A stretch of 64,000 nt of DNA, taken from NCBI RefSeq assembly GCF_002257565.1, contig NZ_CP022736.1:1798001-1862000 (forward strand). Reading direction: 5' to 3'. Position 1 is the first letter of the stretch, and each line of letters begins with the position of its first letter. Source of the stretch: Herbaspirillum sp. meg3. Lineage in GTDB: Bacteria; Pseudomonadota; Gammaproteobacteria; Burkholderiales; Burkholderiaceae_D. The notes beneath the pieces are model-generated. The model was not told where the DNA came from and searched no databases. It was given only the letters and a program-made list of their open reading frames with translations. Made by a program: the position numbers and the translations under genes. This document shows positions 1 through 8,175 of the stretch, in pieces.

Positions 1-51
1 AGTTCCTGATTCGAAAACGATTAAAGTTACTAGCCTAGTTGGAGGGCAAGC

Positions 52-1500
52 ATGAACGTTAAAAAATTTATTGCAGGTTCGTCGCGCGATGCATGGCGCC
101 AGGTTCGCGAAGCGCTCGGTCCGGATGCGGTCATCCTCTCCAATCGCAATATCGAAGACGGAGTCGAAATTCTGGCAATGGCGAACGAGGATATGTCTTC
201 GTTGGTCGTGCCTGCCATGGCCAAGGATGCGATGCCGCGCCCGGCCGTGCGACGACCTCCGGCGCAACCTGCTCAGCCGCAGGCCGCCGCGCCACGCCGC
301 GTCGAGCATCAGGGGCTGGGTGTCGAATCAAGCGCTATCGAACACAGTGCTGCACAGGCTGAAGCACGCGTATGGCGTACCCGCAACGCCGCCCGCGCCA
401 GCGCCAAGGAGCAGCAAGAGGCAGCGCAACAGCAGCGACCTTCGCAAGCCTCGTCGGCTCCTTCGGCGTCTCCACAACGTCCGAAGCAATCGCCCATCAT
501 GGCGGAGTTTGATGGCAAGGATTACGACGAGATTCTGTCCGATGTGATGACGGAAATCCGTTCCATGCGCGGTGTACTGGAAACCCAACTGGCAGAAATC
601 TCCTGGGGTGGCACGCAAAAGCGTGAACCGGCCAAGGCCGCCATCATGCGTGAAATGCTGGCCGCCGGTTTCAGCGCCAGCCTGTCGCGTTTGATCACGG
701 AAAACTTGCCGCAAAATCCAAAGTCGCAAGATGCGATGTTCTGGGTGAAATCGGTACTGGCCAAGAATCTGATGACCATGGCCAACGAGAACGAATTGTT
801 GGAAGAAGGTGGCGTCTACGCGCTAGTCGGTCCAACCGGTGTTGGTAAAACGACCACGACGGCCAAACTGGCGGCGCGCTGTGTCATGCGCCACGGCCCG
901 GGCAAGCTGGCCTTGATTACGACCGACGGCTATCGTATCGGCGGCTACGAGCAATTGCGCATTTACGGCAAGATTCTCGGTGTCATGGTTCACTCGGTGA
1001 AAGACGAGGCCGATTTGCGTATCGCTTTGGACGAACTGCGCGGCAAACATACTGTCCTAATCGATACGGCAGGCATGGGCCAGCGCGATCAGATGGTTGC
1101 AGAACAAGCAGCCATGCTGTCCGGCGCGGGTACCGAGATCAAGCGCCTGCTTTGCCTCAATGCAACAGCAACCGGCGGCACGCTCAATGAAGTTGTGAGC
1201 GCTTACTCCGGCGACGGCCTGGCAGGCTGCATCATCACCAAGCTTGATGAAGCGGCGACCATTGGCAACGTGCTCGATGTTGTCATCCGTCAAAAATTGA
1301 ATCTCTATTACGTTGCCAACGGTCAACGCGTTCCAGAAGATTTGCATGTCGCCAACAAGTTGTATCTGGCTGACCGAGCCTTTAAACTGAAGCGTGAAAC
1401 TGCGCCGTTCGAGTTTCAGGATGCCGAGTTGCCGGTTGTTGTCGGACCGACAGCAACAGCCATGAATGACAAAAGCCTGCGGGAGGTGATCCTTGGCTAG
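52..1500 (+). CDS. flhF: Flagellar biosynthesis GTPase FlhF
   Basis: SRP-family GTPase that sets the site (usually polar) and number of flagella by recruiting early flagellar parts to the inner membrane. The 482-residue protein has a basic N-terminus, a Pro/Ala/Gln-rich linker (about 60-150), an N/helical region, then a G domain. The P-loop GPTGVGKTTTT is at about 260-270, DTAG at 338-341 and TKLD at 396-399, all matching FlhF/Ffh/FtsY. The ATG follows a strong GGAGGG ribosome site. The stop overlaps the next gene, so translation is probably coupled. Bases 1-51 show no complete gene; flhA usually precedes flhF but cannot be recognised here. Confidence 0.96.
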   Translation: MNVKKFIAGSSRDAWRQVREALGPDAVILSNRNIEDGVEILAMANEDMSSLVVPAMAKDAMPRPAVRRPPAQPAQPQAAAPRRVEHQGLGVESSAIEHSAAQAEARVWRTRNAARASAKEQQEAAQQQRPSQASSAPSASPQRPKQSPIMAEFDGKDYDEILSDVMTEIRSMRGVLETQLAEISWGGTQKREPAKAAIMREMLAAGFSASLSRLITENLPQNPKSQDAMFWVKSVLAKNLMTMANENELLEEGGVYALVGPTGVGKTTTTAKLAARCVMRHGPGKLALITTDGYRIGGYEQLRIYGKILGVMVHSVKDEADLRIALDELRGKHTVLIDTAGMGQRDQMVAEQAAMLSGAGTEIKRLLCLNATATGGTLNEVVSAYSGDGLAGCIITKLDEAATIGNVLDVVIRQKLNLYYVANGQRVPEDLHVANKLYLADRAFKLKRETAPFEFQDAELPVVVGPTATAMNDKSLREVILG

Positions 1501-2332
1501 CTATGATGTTGATCAAGCGGAAGGACTGCGCCGGATGCTGGAGCGTCCGACGCCACGCGTGTTCAGTTTTTTCTCGGTGCTTCCCGACGATGAAAAAGGC
1601 GCGATGCTGATCAATCTGGCGGCTTCTCTTGCTGCGAATGACTGCAACGCCTTGCTGGTCGATGCATGCATGACGCCATCGAGCATCTTGTCCCGTTTTG
1701 GCGGAATGACGGTAGCCAGTCTGCTGGATGTCGCACGTCAGGAACGTCACCTCGACGAGGCAGTGCGACTGGTCCCGGAGGGTTTTGCATTGGCCCGTCT
1801 GTCGCGAAAGAATGTTTCTGCGGCCACGCATCCGCAAGCCTCGCGCCTGGCTGAAATTTTCGATGCACTGACTGCCGAGTCGGACATCACACTCGTCAAT
1901 GGCGAGCTGAATGACGATGATGTATTGCCGGTACCGGCGATGGAGATGGGCGAGATCGTCGTGCATATGTCGACTGGCGCCAATTCCATCAAGGCGGCTT
2001 ACGTCCTGATCAAGAGTCTGAGCGATCGCCTCGGTCGCCGTCCGTTCAACCTGTTGGTGACCGGTGGTTCCGATGCGGAAGCGCAGATGGTGTTTGCAAA
2101 CATGGCGCAGGCGGCTAATCGTTATCTGGCGGCACAATTAAATTTCCTGGGCTCGATTCCGGCCGACGATCACATTCGTCGCGCTTCGGGGCAGGGGCGT
2201 ACGGTGTTGGAGGCATTCCCTCTGACCGGAGCAACAATAGCGTTCAAGCGTTTGGCGAATCAGTTCTCGCTTTCCAATCTCACCAAGGGCACGTACGGTA
2301 TGGCAACCGATGGTGCAAGTCTCGGAGTATGA
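1493..2332 (+). CDS. flhG: FlhG/FleN-like protein with degenerate P-loop
   Basis: A MinD-type partner of FlhF that normally limits flagellar number. The 279-residue protein starts at TTG behind GGGAGGTGAT and overlaps flhF by 8 bases. The N-terminal DQAEGLRR (residues 7-14) is the conserved FlhF-activating motif. The position of the deviant Walker A box reads SVLPDDEKGAMLIN (about 28-41) instead of KGGxGKT, and the usual acidic switch region reads LVNGE, so ATP binding looks lost. The overall alpha/beta pattern and the place between flhF and fliA still identify the family. Function as a pure FlhF regulator is inferred. Confidence 0.85.
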   Translation: MASYDVDQAEGLRRMLERPTPRVFSFFSVLPDDEKGAMLINLAASLAANDCNALLVDACMTPSSILSRFGGMTVASLLDVARQERHLDEAVRLVPEGFALARLSRKNVSAATHPQASRLAEIFDALTAESDITLVNGELNDDDVLPVPAMEMGEIVVHMSTGANSIKAAYVLIKSLSDRLGRRPFNLLVTGGSDAEAQMVFANMAQAANRYLAAQLNFLGSIPADDHIRRASGQGRTVLEAFPLTGATIAFKRLANQFSLSNLTKGTYGMATDGASLGV

Positions 2333-2338
2333 CGTGTT

Positions 2339-3073
2339 ATGTATAACGTCAATGGCAAGACGGACAAGAATCATTTGCTGCAGCTGCATGCGCCGCTCGT
2401 AAAGAAGCTGGCGCATCAGATGAAGGCAAAGCTTCCTCCAAGTGTGGAAGTGGACGACTTGATTCAAGCAGGCATGATAGGCCTGCTTGACGCTGTCAAT
2501 CGCTATGAAGAAACGCATGGCGCGCAGTTTGAAACCTATGCCGTGCAGCGTATCCGTGGTGCGATGCTCGACGAGTTGCGCAGCAGCGACTGGCTGCCGC
2601 GCAGCATTCGCCAGAGCACGCGCAAGATCGAAGACGCAATTCATGTTCTGATGCAGCAGCTGGGACGACCGCCGCAAGAAACGGAAGTCGCCAAACAGCT
2701 CAAGATGAGTCTGAATGAATATCAGGAGATGCTCACCGAATGCGGCGGCCATCAACTGATCTATTACGAAGACTTTCATGATGCCGAGGGCGGTCATGAA
2801 CATTTCCTCGATCGTTATCAGACCAGCCAAAATGACGATCCTCTGCAAAATCTGATCAACGGCGGTTTCCGCGAAGCCGTGATCGATTCGATCAAAGCTC
2901 TCCCTGAGCGTGAAAAGATCCTGATGGGCCTGTACTACGAGCAGGAAATGAACCTGAAAGAAATCGGCGCCGTCATGGGCGTGTCTGAGTCGCGCGTATG
3001 TCAGTTGCATAGTCAGGCGATTGCCCGCATGCGCTCGACCTTGAGGGAGCAAGCGTGGACTGGAGTAGCTTAG
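2339..3073 (+). CDS. fliA: RNA polymerase sigma-28 factor FliA
   Basis: Directs RNA polymerase to late flagellar promoters and is held inactive by FlgM until the hook is finished. The 244 residues carry region 2 (DLIQAGMIGLLDAVNRYE, then FETYAVQRIRGAMLDELR), region 3 and a region 4 helix-turn-helix near the end (LKEIGAVMGVSESRVCQ). Length fits FliA (about 240). The ATG lies 6 bases past the flhG stop with GGAG 11 bases ahead. Matching sigma-28 promoters are found in this window before flgM, flgK and fliC. Confidence 0.97.
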   Translation: MYNVNGKTDKNHLLQLHAPLVKKLAHQMKAKLPPSVEVDDLIQAGMIGLLDAVNRYEETHGAQFETYAVQRIRGAMLDELRSSDWLPRSIRQSTRKIEDAIHVLMQQLGRPPQETEVAKQLKMSLNEYQEMLTECGGHQLIYYEDFHDAEGGHEHFLDRYQTSQNDDPLQNLINGGFREAVIDSIKALPEREKILMGLYYEQEMNLKEIGAVMGVSESRVCQLHSQAIARMRSTLREQAWTGVA

Positions 3074-3801
3074 GCGGTTTGGCGTTAGCCCTGGGAGGCA
3101 TCTTCCTTGGGCAAGTGTTGGAAGGCGGTCACCTCAGTTCCCTATTGCAGCCGACAGCATTTTTGATTGTTTTTGCCGGTACTGTCGGTGCTGTCCTCCT
3201 GCAAACCAAACTCGACAATTTCGTGCGTGGCGTGAAATTGCTCGGGGCGGTATTTTCTCCCCCTGTGCACGACTACCGCACACTGATCGACAATATCTCG
3301 CTCTGGAGCACCATCTCGCGTCGCGAGGGTTTGCTGCATCTCGAAGAGCACATGAATGACACGGACGATCCTTTCATCAAGAAGGGGCTTCGTCTGCTGA
3401 TCGATGGCATCACACCGGCCAAGCTGCTGGAAATTCTCGAAATCGATATCTCCACTTACGAAACCCGGCAGCGCCAGGCGTTGAAGATCTGGGAAGCCGC
3501 CGGCGGTTATTCACCGACCATCGGTATTCTTGGTGCTGTACTCGGGCTGATTCATGTCATGGAAAATCTGGCCGATCCAGCACGTCTGGGTGGCGGGATT
3601 GCAGTCGCGTTCGTTGCCACGATTTATGGCGTTGGCCTCGCCAATTTGTTCTTTTTGCCGGTTGGCAATAAACTGAAAGAACTGTTGACGGCGGAAGTTC
3701 TCAAACGGGAGATGGTGGCCGACAGTTTGTTCGGCATTGCCAGCGGCGACAATCCGCGCGTTATTCAGGAGCGGGCCGAGTCCTACTTTAAGAACGCATA
3801 A
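3055..3801 (+). CDS. motC: Flagellar motor stator protein, MotA family (MotC type)
   Basis: Inner-membrane stator subunit that, with its MotB-type partner, couples ion flow to rotor torque. The 248 residues show four hydrophobic segments (about 5-25, 35-55, 150-170, 180-205) and a long cytoplasmic loop. The MotA signature proline/glycine segment TIGILGAVLGLIHVMENL is present. It starts at GTG behind GAGGGA and overlaps fliA by 19 bases. The place right after fliA matches MotC of pseudomonads rather than enteric MotA. Whether protons or sodium drive it is not clear from sequence. Confidence 0.92.
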   Translation: MDWSSLGGLALALGGIFLGQVLEGGHLSSLLQPTAFLIVFAGTVGAVLLQTKLDNFVRGVKLLGAVFSPPVHDYRTLIDNISLWSTISRREGLLHLEEHMNDTDDPFIKKGLRLLIDGITPAKLLEILEIDISTYETRQRQALKIWEAAGGYSPTIGILGAVLGLIHVMENLADPARLGGGIAVAFVATIYGVGLANLFFLPVGNKLKELLTAEVLKREMVADSLFGIASGDNPRVIQERAESYFKNA

Positions 3802-3832
3802 ACGCGTAAGCGCATAAAAAACGGCGGTGTCC

Positions 3833-4633
3833 ATGGCACGCAAAAAACACGAAGAAGAGCACGAAAACCACGAGCGCTGGCTGGTTTCCTACGCCGACTT
3901 CATTACCTTGCTGTTCGCTTTCTTTGTGGTCATGTATGCGATCTCACAGGTCAACGAAGGTAAGTACAAAATCCTCGCCGATTCGCTGATCAATGCCTTC
4001 GGCAAAGAGCCGATATCAACGGCGCCGGTGATCGTGCAAGCCGGCGGGCAAGGGGCGCAACAAGCTGCCACGCCGAAAATTCCTCCCCTCCAAAAGCCAC
4101 GCAACAATGAAGCCTTGCGGCGTGAAAAAGAGCGCATGACCGACATGGCGCGCGACATCATGCAAGTGCTTGCGCCGCTGGTGCAAGAAGGGAAGGTGCG
4201 GGTTACGCAAACCAGCGTCGGCGTCAATGTCGAGATCAATGCGAATGTCTTGTTTGCTCCCGGCGACGCCAAAGTCAGCAAGGAGTCTGAAGAGACCTTG
4301 ATTGCCATCGCAAGAGTGCTGAAGAACGATGACCATGCGATCCAGATCGAAGGTCATACTGACAACACCCAGATCAGCACTTCGGTATTTCCCTCCAACT
4401 GGGAACTGTCGGCAGTGCGGGCAAGCACCGTTGCCCGCCTGTTCGGCAATCAGGGTATTGCCGAGCTGCGTCTGACTGCGGTGGGGCATGGATCGAATCA
4501 ACCAGTAGCATCGAATGACACGCCGGAAGGGCGTTTGCGCAACCGTCGCGTGGATGTGATGATTTTGTCGCGCCTCGCGGAACAGGTGATGGAGGTGCCG
4601 ATTGCGGAGGGCATACCGAAGGCCAAGCCTTAG
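3833..4633 (+). CDS. motD: Flagellar motor stator protein, MotB family (MotD type)
   Basis: Stator partner anchoring the motor to peptidoglycan. The 266 residues have a charged N-terminus, one membrane helix with the ion-binding aspartate (SYADFITLLFAFF), a Pro/Gln linker, and a C-terminal OmpA-like domain (GHTDN, SNWELSAVRA, LRNRRVDV). I chose ATG at 3833, which gives MARKKHEEEHE; an in-frame GTG at 3827 would add two residues. It follows motC by 31 bases and ends before a bidirectional terminator. Confidence 0.92.
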   Translation: MARKKHEEEHENHERWLVSYADFITLLFAFFVVMYAISQVNEGKYKILADSLINAFGKEPISTAPVIVQAGGQGAQQAATPKIPPLQKPRNNEALRREKERMTDMARDIMQVLAPLVQEGKVRVTQTSVGVNVEINANVLFAPGDAKVSKESEETLIAIARVLKNDDHAIQIEGHTDNTQISTSVFPSNWELSAVRASTVARLFGNQGIAELRLTAVGHGSNQPVASNDTPEGRLRNRRVDVMILSRLAEQVMEVPIAEGIPKAKP

Positions 4634-4680
4634 CAATGCTGGGTTGATCGGTACTGAAAGCGTGAAGCTTGACGCATAAT

Positions 4681-4708
4681 AAAAAAGACCACATCGGTGG
4701 TCTTTTTT
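4681..4708. terminator. Bidirectional terminator between motD and flgN
   Basis: A perfect inverted repeat, AAAAAAGACCAC and GTGGTCTTTTTT around a 4-base loop, has A and T runs on its flanks. It therefore works as an intrinsic terminator for both the rightward flhF-motD transcript and the leftward flgMN transcript. Confidence 0.9.
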
Positions 4709-4737
4709 ATTATCAATCTATACCTGAACCATCAGCC

Positions 4738-5217
4738 TCAGCCTATGCCAAGCGGACGTCCCGTAGTGCTTACACTGGCCGATCCATCCGGGCCGTAAAG
4801 TGAGCCGCCGCCACTCCTACCTTGGAGAATCTTCAATGCGTTTTGATTGATTGCCATCTGACGGCCGACCAGTGTGCCATTGACGCGATTCAATTCGCGT
4901 GCTGTTTGCGCCAGTTCGAACAGTTCATTCCATAGTCCCTTGTCGGCTGCGGCGCCATGTTGATCAAGCCAGCTTTGCATGCCGTTTTCGCTGGCGTGGA
5001 AACCCGCCGCCGACAACAGGCGATAACGTTGATCTGCAAGTCTTGCCATTTCGGCAATGATCAGTGCTTTTTCGTTGATGACTTTTGGAATTTCATCTGC
5101 GTCGCCATTGCCACTGAGCAGCGTTTGTTCTTGCTGCAGTGTTGCAACCAGGCGTGAGGTTACCTGCTTTTCTTCAGCAAGATAGTGCGAGGGCCGTTGC
5201 GAGGTAGTGCTTGTCAT
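4738..5217 (-). CDS. flgN: Flagellar export chaperone FlgN
   Basis: Cytoplasmic chaperone for the hook-filament junction proteins FlgK and FlgL before export. The 159-residue, mainly helical protein has the FlgN-family pattern: a central leucine-rich helix, then ELNRVNGTLVGRQM and a glycine-rich tail. I chose ATG at 5217, 4 bases after the flgM stop; an upstream TTG at 5244 would overlap flgM. It pairs with flgM in a two-gene unit driven by the sigma-28 promoter at 5586-5612. Confidence 0.88.
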   Translation of the reverse strand: MTSTTSQRPSHYLAEEKQVTSRLVATLQQEQTLLSGNGDADEIPKVINEKALIIAEMARLADQRYRLLSAAGFHASENGMQSWLDQHGAAADKGLWNELFELAQTARELNRVNGTLVGRQMAINQNALKILQGRSGGGSLYGPDGSASVSTTGRPLGIG

Positions 5218-5221
5218 TACA

Positions 5222-5536
5222 TTATGCTTTGCTACGTGTGCCAATCAGATTCTTTACGGTATCTAATAGCCCACTGGCAACTTTTTCCGGATCTACCTGA
5301 AAGGTTCCATTGGCAATAGCGGCTTTGATCTCTGCAACTTTCTTCGCGTCGAAACTGCCGCTCGCCGGACCTGCTGCCTTCGCACCCAGTGACTGGTACT
5401 GAGCGGACAGCTGTACGTTGGCAGAATCTGCGCCTACTGTATCAGTCTTGGTGCCGGTCGTAGCGGAGGTACGCGCCTGAGGCTGCGCGATCTCCGGTAG
5501 GCCCGGACCAGTTTTGAGTGCGTCATTAACGTTCAC
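5222..5536 (-). CDS. flgM: Anti-sigma-28 factor FlgM
   Basis: Binds FliA until the hook-basal body is complete, then is exported so that late genes turn on. It has 104 residues and starts at GTG behind AAGGAT. The N-terminal half is disordered and Thr/Ala/Gln-rich. The C-terminal half is the sigma-binding helix pair (VAEIKAAIANGTFQVDPEKV ... LLDTVKNLIG), where the pattern IKxAIANGxYxVDxEKVA is typical of FlgM. A sigma-28 promoter stands about 50 bases upstream, giving autoregulation. Confidence 0.95.
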   Translation of the reverse strand: MNVNDALKTGPGLPEIAQPQARTSATTGTKTDTVGADSANVQLSAQYQSLGAKAAGPASGSFDAKKVAEIKAAIANGTFQVDPEKVASGLLDTVKNLIGTRSKA

Positions 5537-5585
5537 GGCATCATCCTTGAGTGGTTAGGGCTCTGTGGCCCGCCTGTTGCATAGA

Positions 5586-5612
5586 TTATCGGACATTTTT
5601 CCGCAAACTTTA
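5586..5612 (-). promoter_or_regulatory. Sigma-28 (FliA) promoter of flgMN
   Basis: Read on the minus strand: TAAAGTTT (5605-5612), an 11-base spacer, then TCCGATAA (5586-5593). The enterobacterial consensus is TAAAGTTT-N11-GCCGATAA, so 15 of 16 positions match. It lies 50 bases upstream of the flgM start. Confidence 0.92.
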
Positions 5613-5644
5613 ATACTTTTTCTCCGGCTTGATCCTGTTGCTAT

Positions 5645-6367
5645 TCAGTAATTGATTTCAACGATGCCGCCGGCTCTGGCAACGCCGCTGACCACTTGTC
5701 CCGTGGGTGTTCGGGCTTGTGCAATCTGGCCTTCGCTGGCGTTATTCAGTGCGCGTCCTTCAGTTGCAATCTGGAATCCCGGGCCGGTGGAAACGATACG
5801 GACTGACTGTCCTTGCTGTACGACACGATTTGCGCGTAGAGTTTCCTGGCGAAGTGGTGCGCCCGCCGCCAGCGAGATGTTCGCAGTGCGTCCGATGGCT
5901 TGCGACGGATCCATAATGATGCCGTTTGGCAAGTTCGACAGGTCGCCTTTGACTTTGCTGATGTCGTTCGGGCCGATGGTTTGCCCTTGCGCTAAAGGCG
6001 TGGCAGCGACTATATATTCTGCAACGACCTGCACCGTGGCGCGCACGTAGATTGTCCAAGGAGAGGGCGCGGTGCATTTGATGCCGATCGTGGTCTTGCC
6101 CCACAGGCGCCCACCGTTAGGCAGGAAGGCTTGAGGGGAGGGGCAGGCCGCCAGCGTCAGGCGGCTGTCGACGGGCTCAACCGTTGCATTCACCGTACCG
6201 GACAGTCCGGTGGTCTGGATTTTGATGAACTGTTCGGCGACTTGCTGCAGGGCCACCAGATTCTGCCGGGGAGGCGAGTTTGGCGCTTCGGAAGTTGCCG
6301 TTTGTGCAAGCGCAGAAAACCCGATGACAGACAGAAGCAGCACCAGCGCTTTAAAGAATAATTTCAT
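5645..6367 (-). CDS. flgA: Flagellar P-ring assembly chaperone FlgA
   Basis: Periplasmic chaperone needed to assemble the FlgI P ring. It has 240 residues with a Sec signal peptide (MKLFFKALVLLLSVIGFSALA, cleavage near 21). A cysteine-containing N-terminal domain is followed by a SAF-like C-terminal domain (about 115-240) with the typical VxxGxxxRI and GxVxxxARAGGIVEI end. It is transcribed away from flgB. A GCCGATAA box at 6531-6538 on this strand could be a weak sigma-28 -10 element, but its -35 is poor. Confidence 0.94.
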   Translation of the reverse strand: MKLFFKALVLLLSVIGFSALAQTATSEAPNSPPRQNLVALQQVAEQFIKIQTTGLSGTVNATVEPVDSRLTLAACPSPQAFLPNGGRLWGKTTIGIKCTAPSPWTIYVRATVQVVAEYIVAATPLAQGQTIGPNDISKVKGDLSNLPNGIIMDPSQAIGRTANISLAAGAPLRQETLRANRVVQQGQSVRIVSTGPGFQIATEGRALNNASEGQIAQARTPTGQVVSGVARAGGIVEINY

Positions 6368-6578
6368 AACAACAACTTTAACACCTTAGTGGCCGAAGGA
6401 GTGGCCATCGTGTCAGCAATACTAATGGCGGCAGCCTTCATCAAAAGGCTGAACAAGGCATAGTTTTATCTCTTTATCGGGCAATCGAGTTTTGGGTGGG
6501 GTCGTATGATCCAATGGTATCTAAATCCCATTATCGGCGTAATGCGTACTTTTTGAAGGGCGCATTCAGGAGAAATCG

Positions 6579-7001
6579 ATGGTCGCAAAACTGGATGATT
6601 ATCTGAGGTTCAACGAGACGGCGCTGAATTTGCGCGCCCAGCGTCAGCAATTGCTGGCATCCAACATTGCCAATGCCGACACGCCGAATTATAAGGCGCG
6701 TGACATCGACTTCGCCAAGACCTTGCAAGGTGCAATGGACGGTAAAACGACCAAGGTTCCGCCTGTCGAGCTGGCGCGTACTTCGGCGGGCCATATTGCC
6801 GGCAAGCCGACGGGCGACAGCGGGATAGGCGGTTCTCCGCTGCTTTACCGCACTGTTACACAGGGCAGTGTCGACGGCAACACCGTCGACATGGACGTCG
6901 AGCGCAACCAATTCACTGACAACGCTGTACGCTATGAAGCAGGCGTCACGGCAGTCAACGGGCAGATCAAGACGCTGCTCGCCGCCATCCAACCGGGCTG
7001 A
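6579..7001 (+). CDS. flgB: Flagellar proximal rod protein FlgB
   Basis: Rod subunit joining the MS ring/FliE to the distal rod. It has 140 residues, with the N-terminal rod/hook motif LLASNIANADTPNYKARDIDF (about 28-48) and C-terminal heptad residues typical of rod proteins. The ATG follows CAGGAGAAA. It is the first gene of the flgBCDEFGHIJ run. The 211-base gap to divergent flgA must hold the early/middle promoter, but no clear sigma-70 or sigma-54 elements were found there. Confidence 0.96.
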   Translation: MVAKLDDYLRFNETALNLRAQRQQLLASNIANADTPNYKARDIDFAKTLQGAMDGKTTKVPPVELARTSAGHIAGKPTGDSGIGGSPLLYRTVTQGSVDGNTVDMDVERNQFTDNAVRYEAGVTAVNGQIKTLLAAIQPG

Positions 7002-7006
7002 TCATC

Positions 7007-7411
7007 ATGTCTCTTTCTAATATTTTCAATGTCGCCGGTTCGGCCATGAGCGCGCAATCGCAGCGCCTCAACACGGTCGCCAGCAACATCGCCAACGCCG
7101 ACAGCGCAACCAGCCCGAACGGCCAGCCGTACAAGGCCAAGCAGGTCGTTTTCAAGGCGGTTCCTTATGGCAATATTTCTGATAGCGGCGTCAAAGTCGA
7201 CCAGATCGTCGAAGATCAGGCGCCGCCGAAGCTGACATACGATCCCAAGCATCCGCTGGCTGACGCCAACGGCTATGTCGCCATGCCAAATGTTAATCCG
7301 GTCGAGGAGATGGTCAACATGATCTCTGCTTCGCGCTCGTATCAGACCAACGTCGAGACGATGAATACCGCCAAGAATATGTTGATGAAAACCCTCACCA
7401 TCGGTACTTAA
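7007..7411 (+). CDS. flgC: Flagellar proximal rod protein FlgC
   Basis: Rod subunit of 134 residues, the usual FlgC size. It has the N-terminal motif VASNIANADS and a C-terminal coiled segment NPVEEMVNMISASRSYQTNVE shared by rod and hook proteins. It starts 5 bases after the flgB stop. It assembles between FlgB/FlgF and the distal rod. Confidence 0.96.
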   Translation: MSLSNIFNVAGSAMSAQSQRLNTVASNIANADSATSPNGQPYKAKQVVFKAVPYGNISDSGVKVDQIVEDQAPPKLTYDPKHPLADANGYVAMPNVNPVEEMVNMISASRSYQTNVETMNTAKNMLMKTLTIGT

Positions 7412-7425
7412 GGAAGATTCTAATC

Positions 7426-8142
7426 ATGACTACTGTTTCCTCTGATCTGCTGGCAGCCGTAAATGGCTCGTCGTCTTCGACCAGCACTACTTCCAGCCTG
7501 AACGACAACAGCCCTGAAGCGATCCAGCAACGTTTCCTGAAGCTGCTGACAGTGCAAATGCAAAATCAGGATCCGACAAATCCGATGGATAACTCCCAGC
7601 TGACCACTCAGCTGGCTCAACTGTCGACCGTCTCGGGCATCAGCCAACTGAACACAACGCTGGCAGCTTTGATGAGCAATTTGGGTACGTCCCAGTCGCT
7701 GCAAGCAGCCAACATGATTGGTCACAGCGTTCTGGCACCGGGCAACAACGTCACACTGACATCCGACACGACGAAGGATGCAAGCGGTAACGACGTCACT
7801 ACGCAAAAAGCCATCTTCGGTGTGCAACTGGCAGACAACGCCGACAGCGTCAAAGTCACCATCCGCGACTCGGCCGGCAATGTCGTCCACTCGCTGGACC
7901 TGGGTGCGCAGACAGCAGGTACGTTGCCGATTATCTGGAACGGAGCAACCGATGCCGGCACCCAGGCAAAAGATGGCGCCTATACCTTCACCGTGTCGGC
8001 AACGAGCGCGGGCTCGGCCGTCGGCGCGACGGCACTGGCATTCGGTACTGTCGCCAGTGTTAGCACCGGCACTGACGGCGTCAAGCTGAACGTCTCGAAT
8101 ATCGGCACCATCAAGACTACCGACGTAGTCCAAATTCTTTAA
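7426..8142 (+). CDS. flgD: Flagellar hook-cap (scaffolding) protein FlgD
   Basis: Caps the growing hook and places FlgE subunits. The 238 residues hold the N-terminal FlgD domain (FLKLLTVQMQNQDPTNPMDNS, about 37-57). A C-terminal Fn3/tudor-like region with IIWNGATDAGTQAKDGAYTF (about 168-187) is typical of FlgD. It lies 14 bases after flgC behind AAGGAAGA. Confidence 0.95.
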   Translation: MTTVSSDLLAAVNGSSSSTSTTSSLNDNSPEAIQQRFLKLLTVQMQNQDPTNPMDNSQLTTQLAQLSTVSGISQLNTTLAALMSNLGTSQSLQAANMIGHSVLAPGNNVTLTSDTTKDASGNDVTTQKAIFGVQLADNADSVKVTIRDSAGNVVHSLDLGAQTAGTLPIIWNGATDAGTQAKDGAYTFTVSATSAGSAVGATALAFGTVASVSTGTDGVKLNVSNIGTIKTTDVVQIL

Positions 8143-8175
8143 TCCACTGACCGCTTTCAGCATAAGGAGAATCAA

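Noticed and set aside
1..51. Possible end of flhA at the left edge
   Set aside because: Too short to recognise a frame or protein; only the flhF ribosome site is supported.
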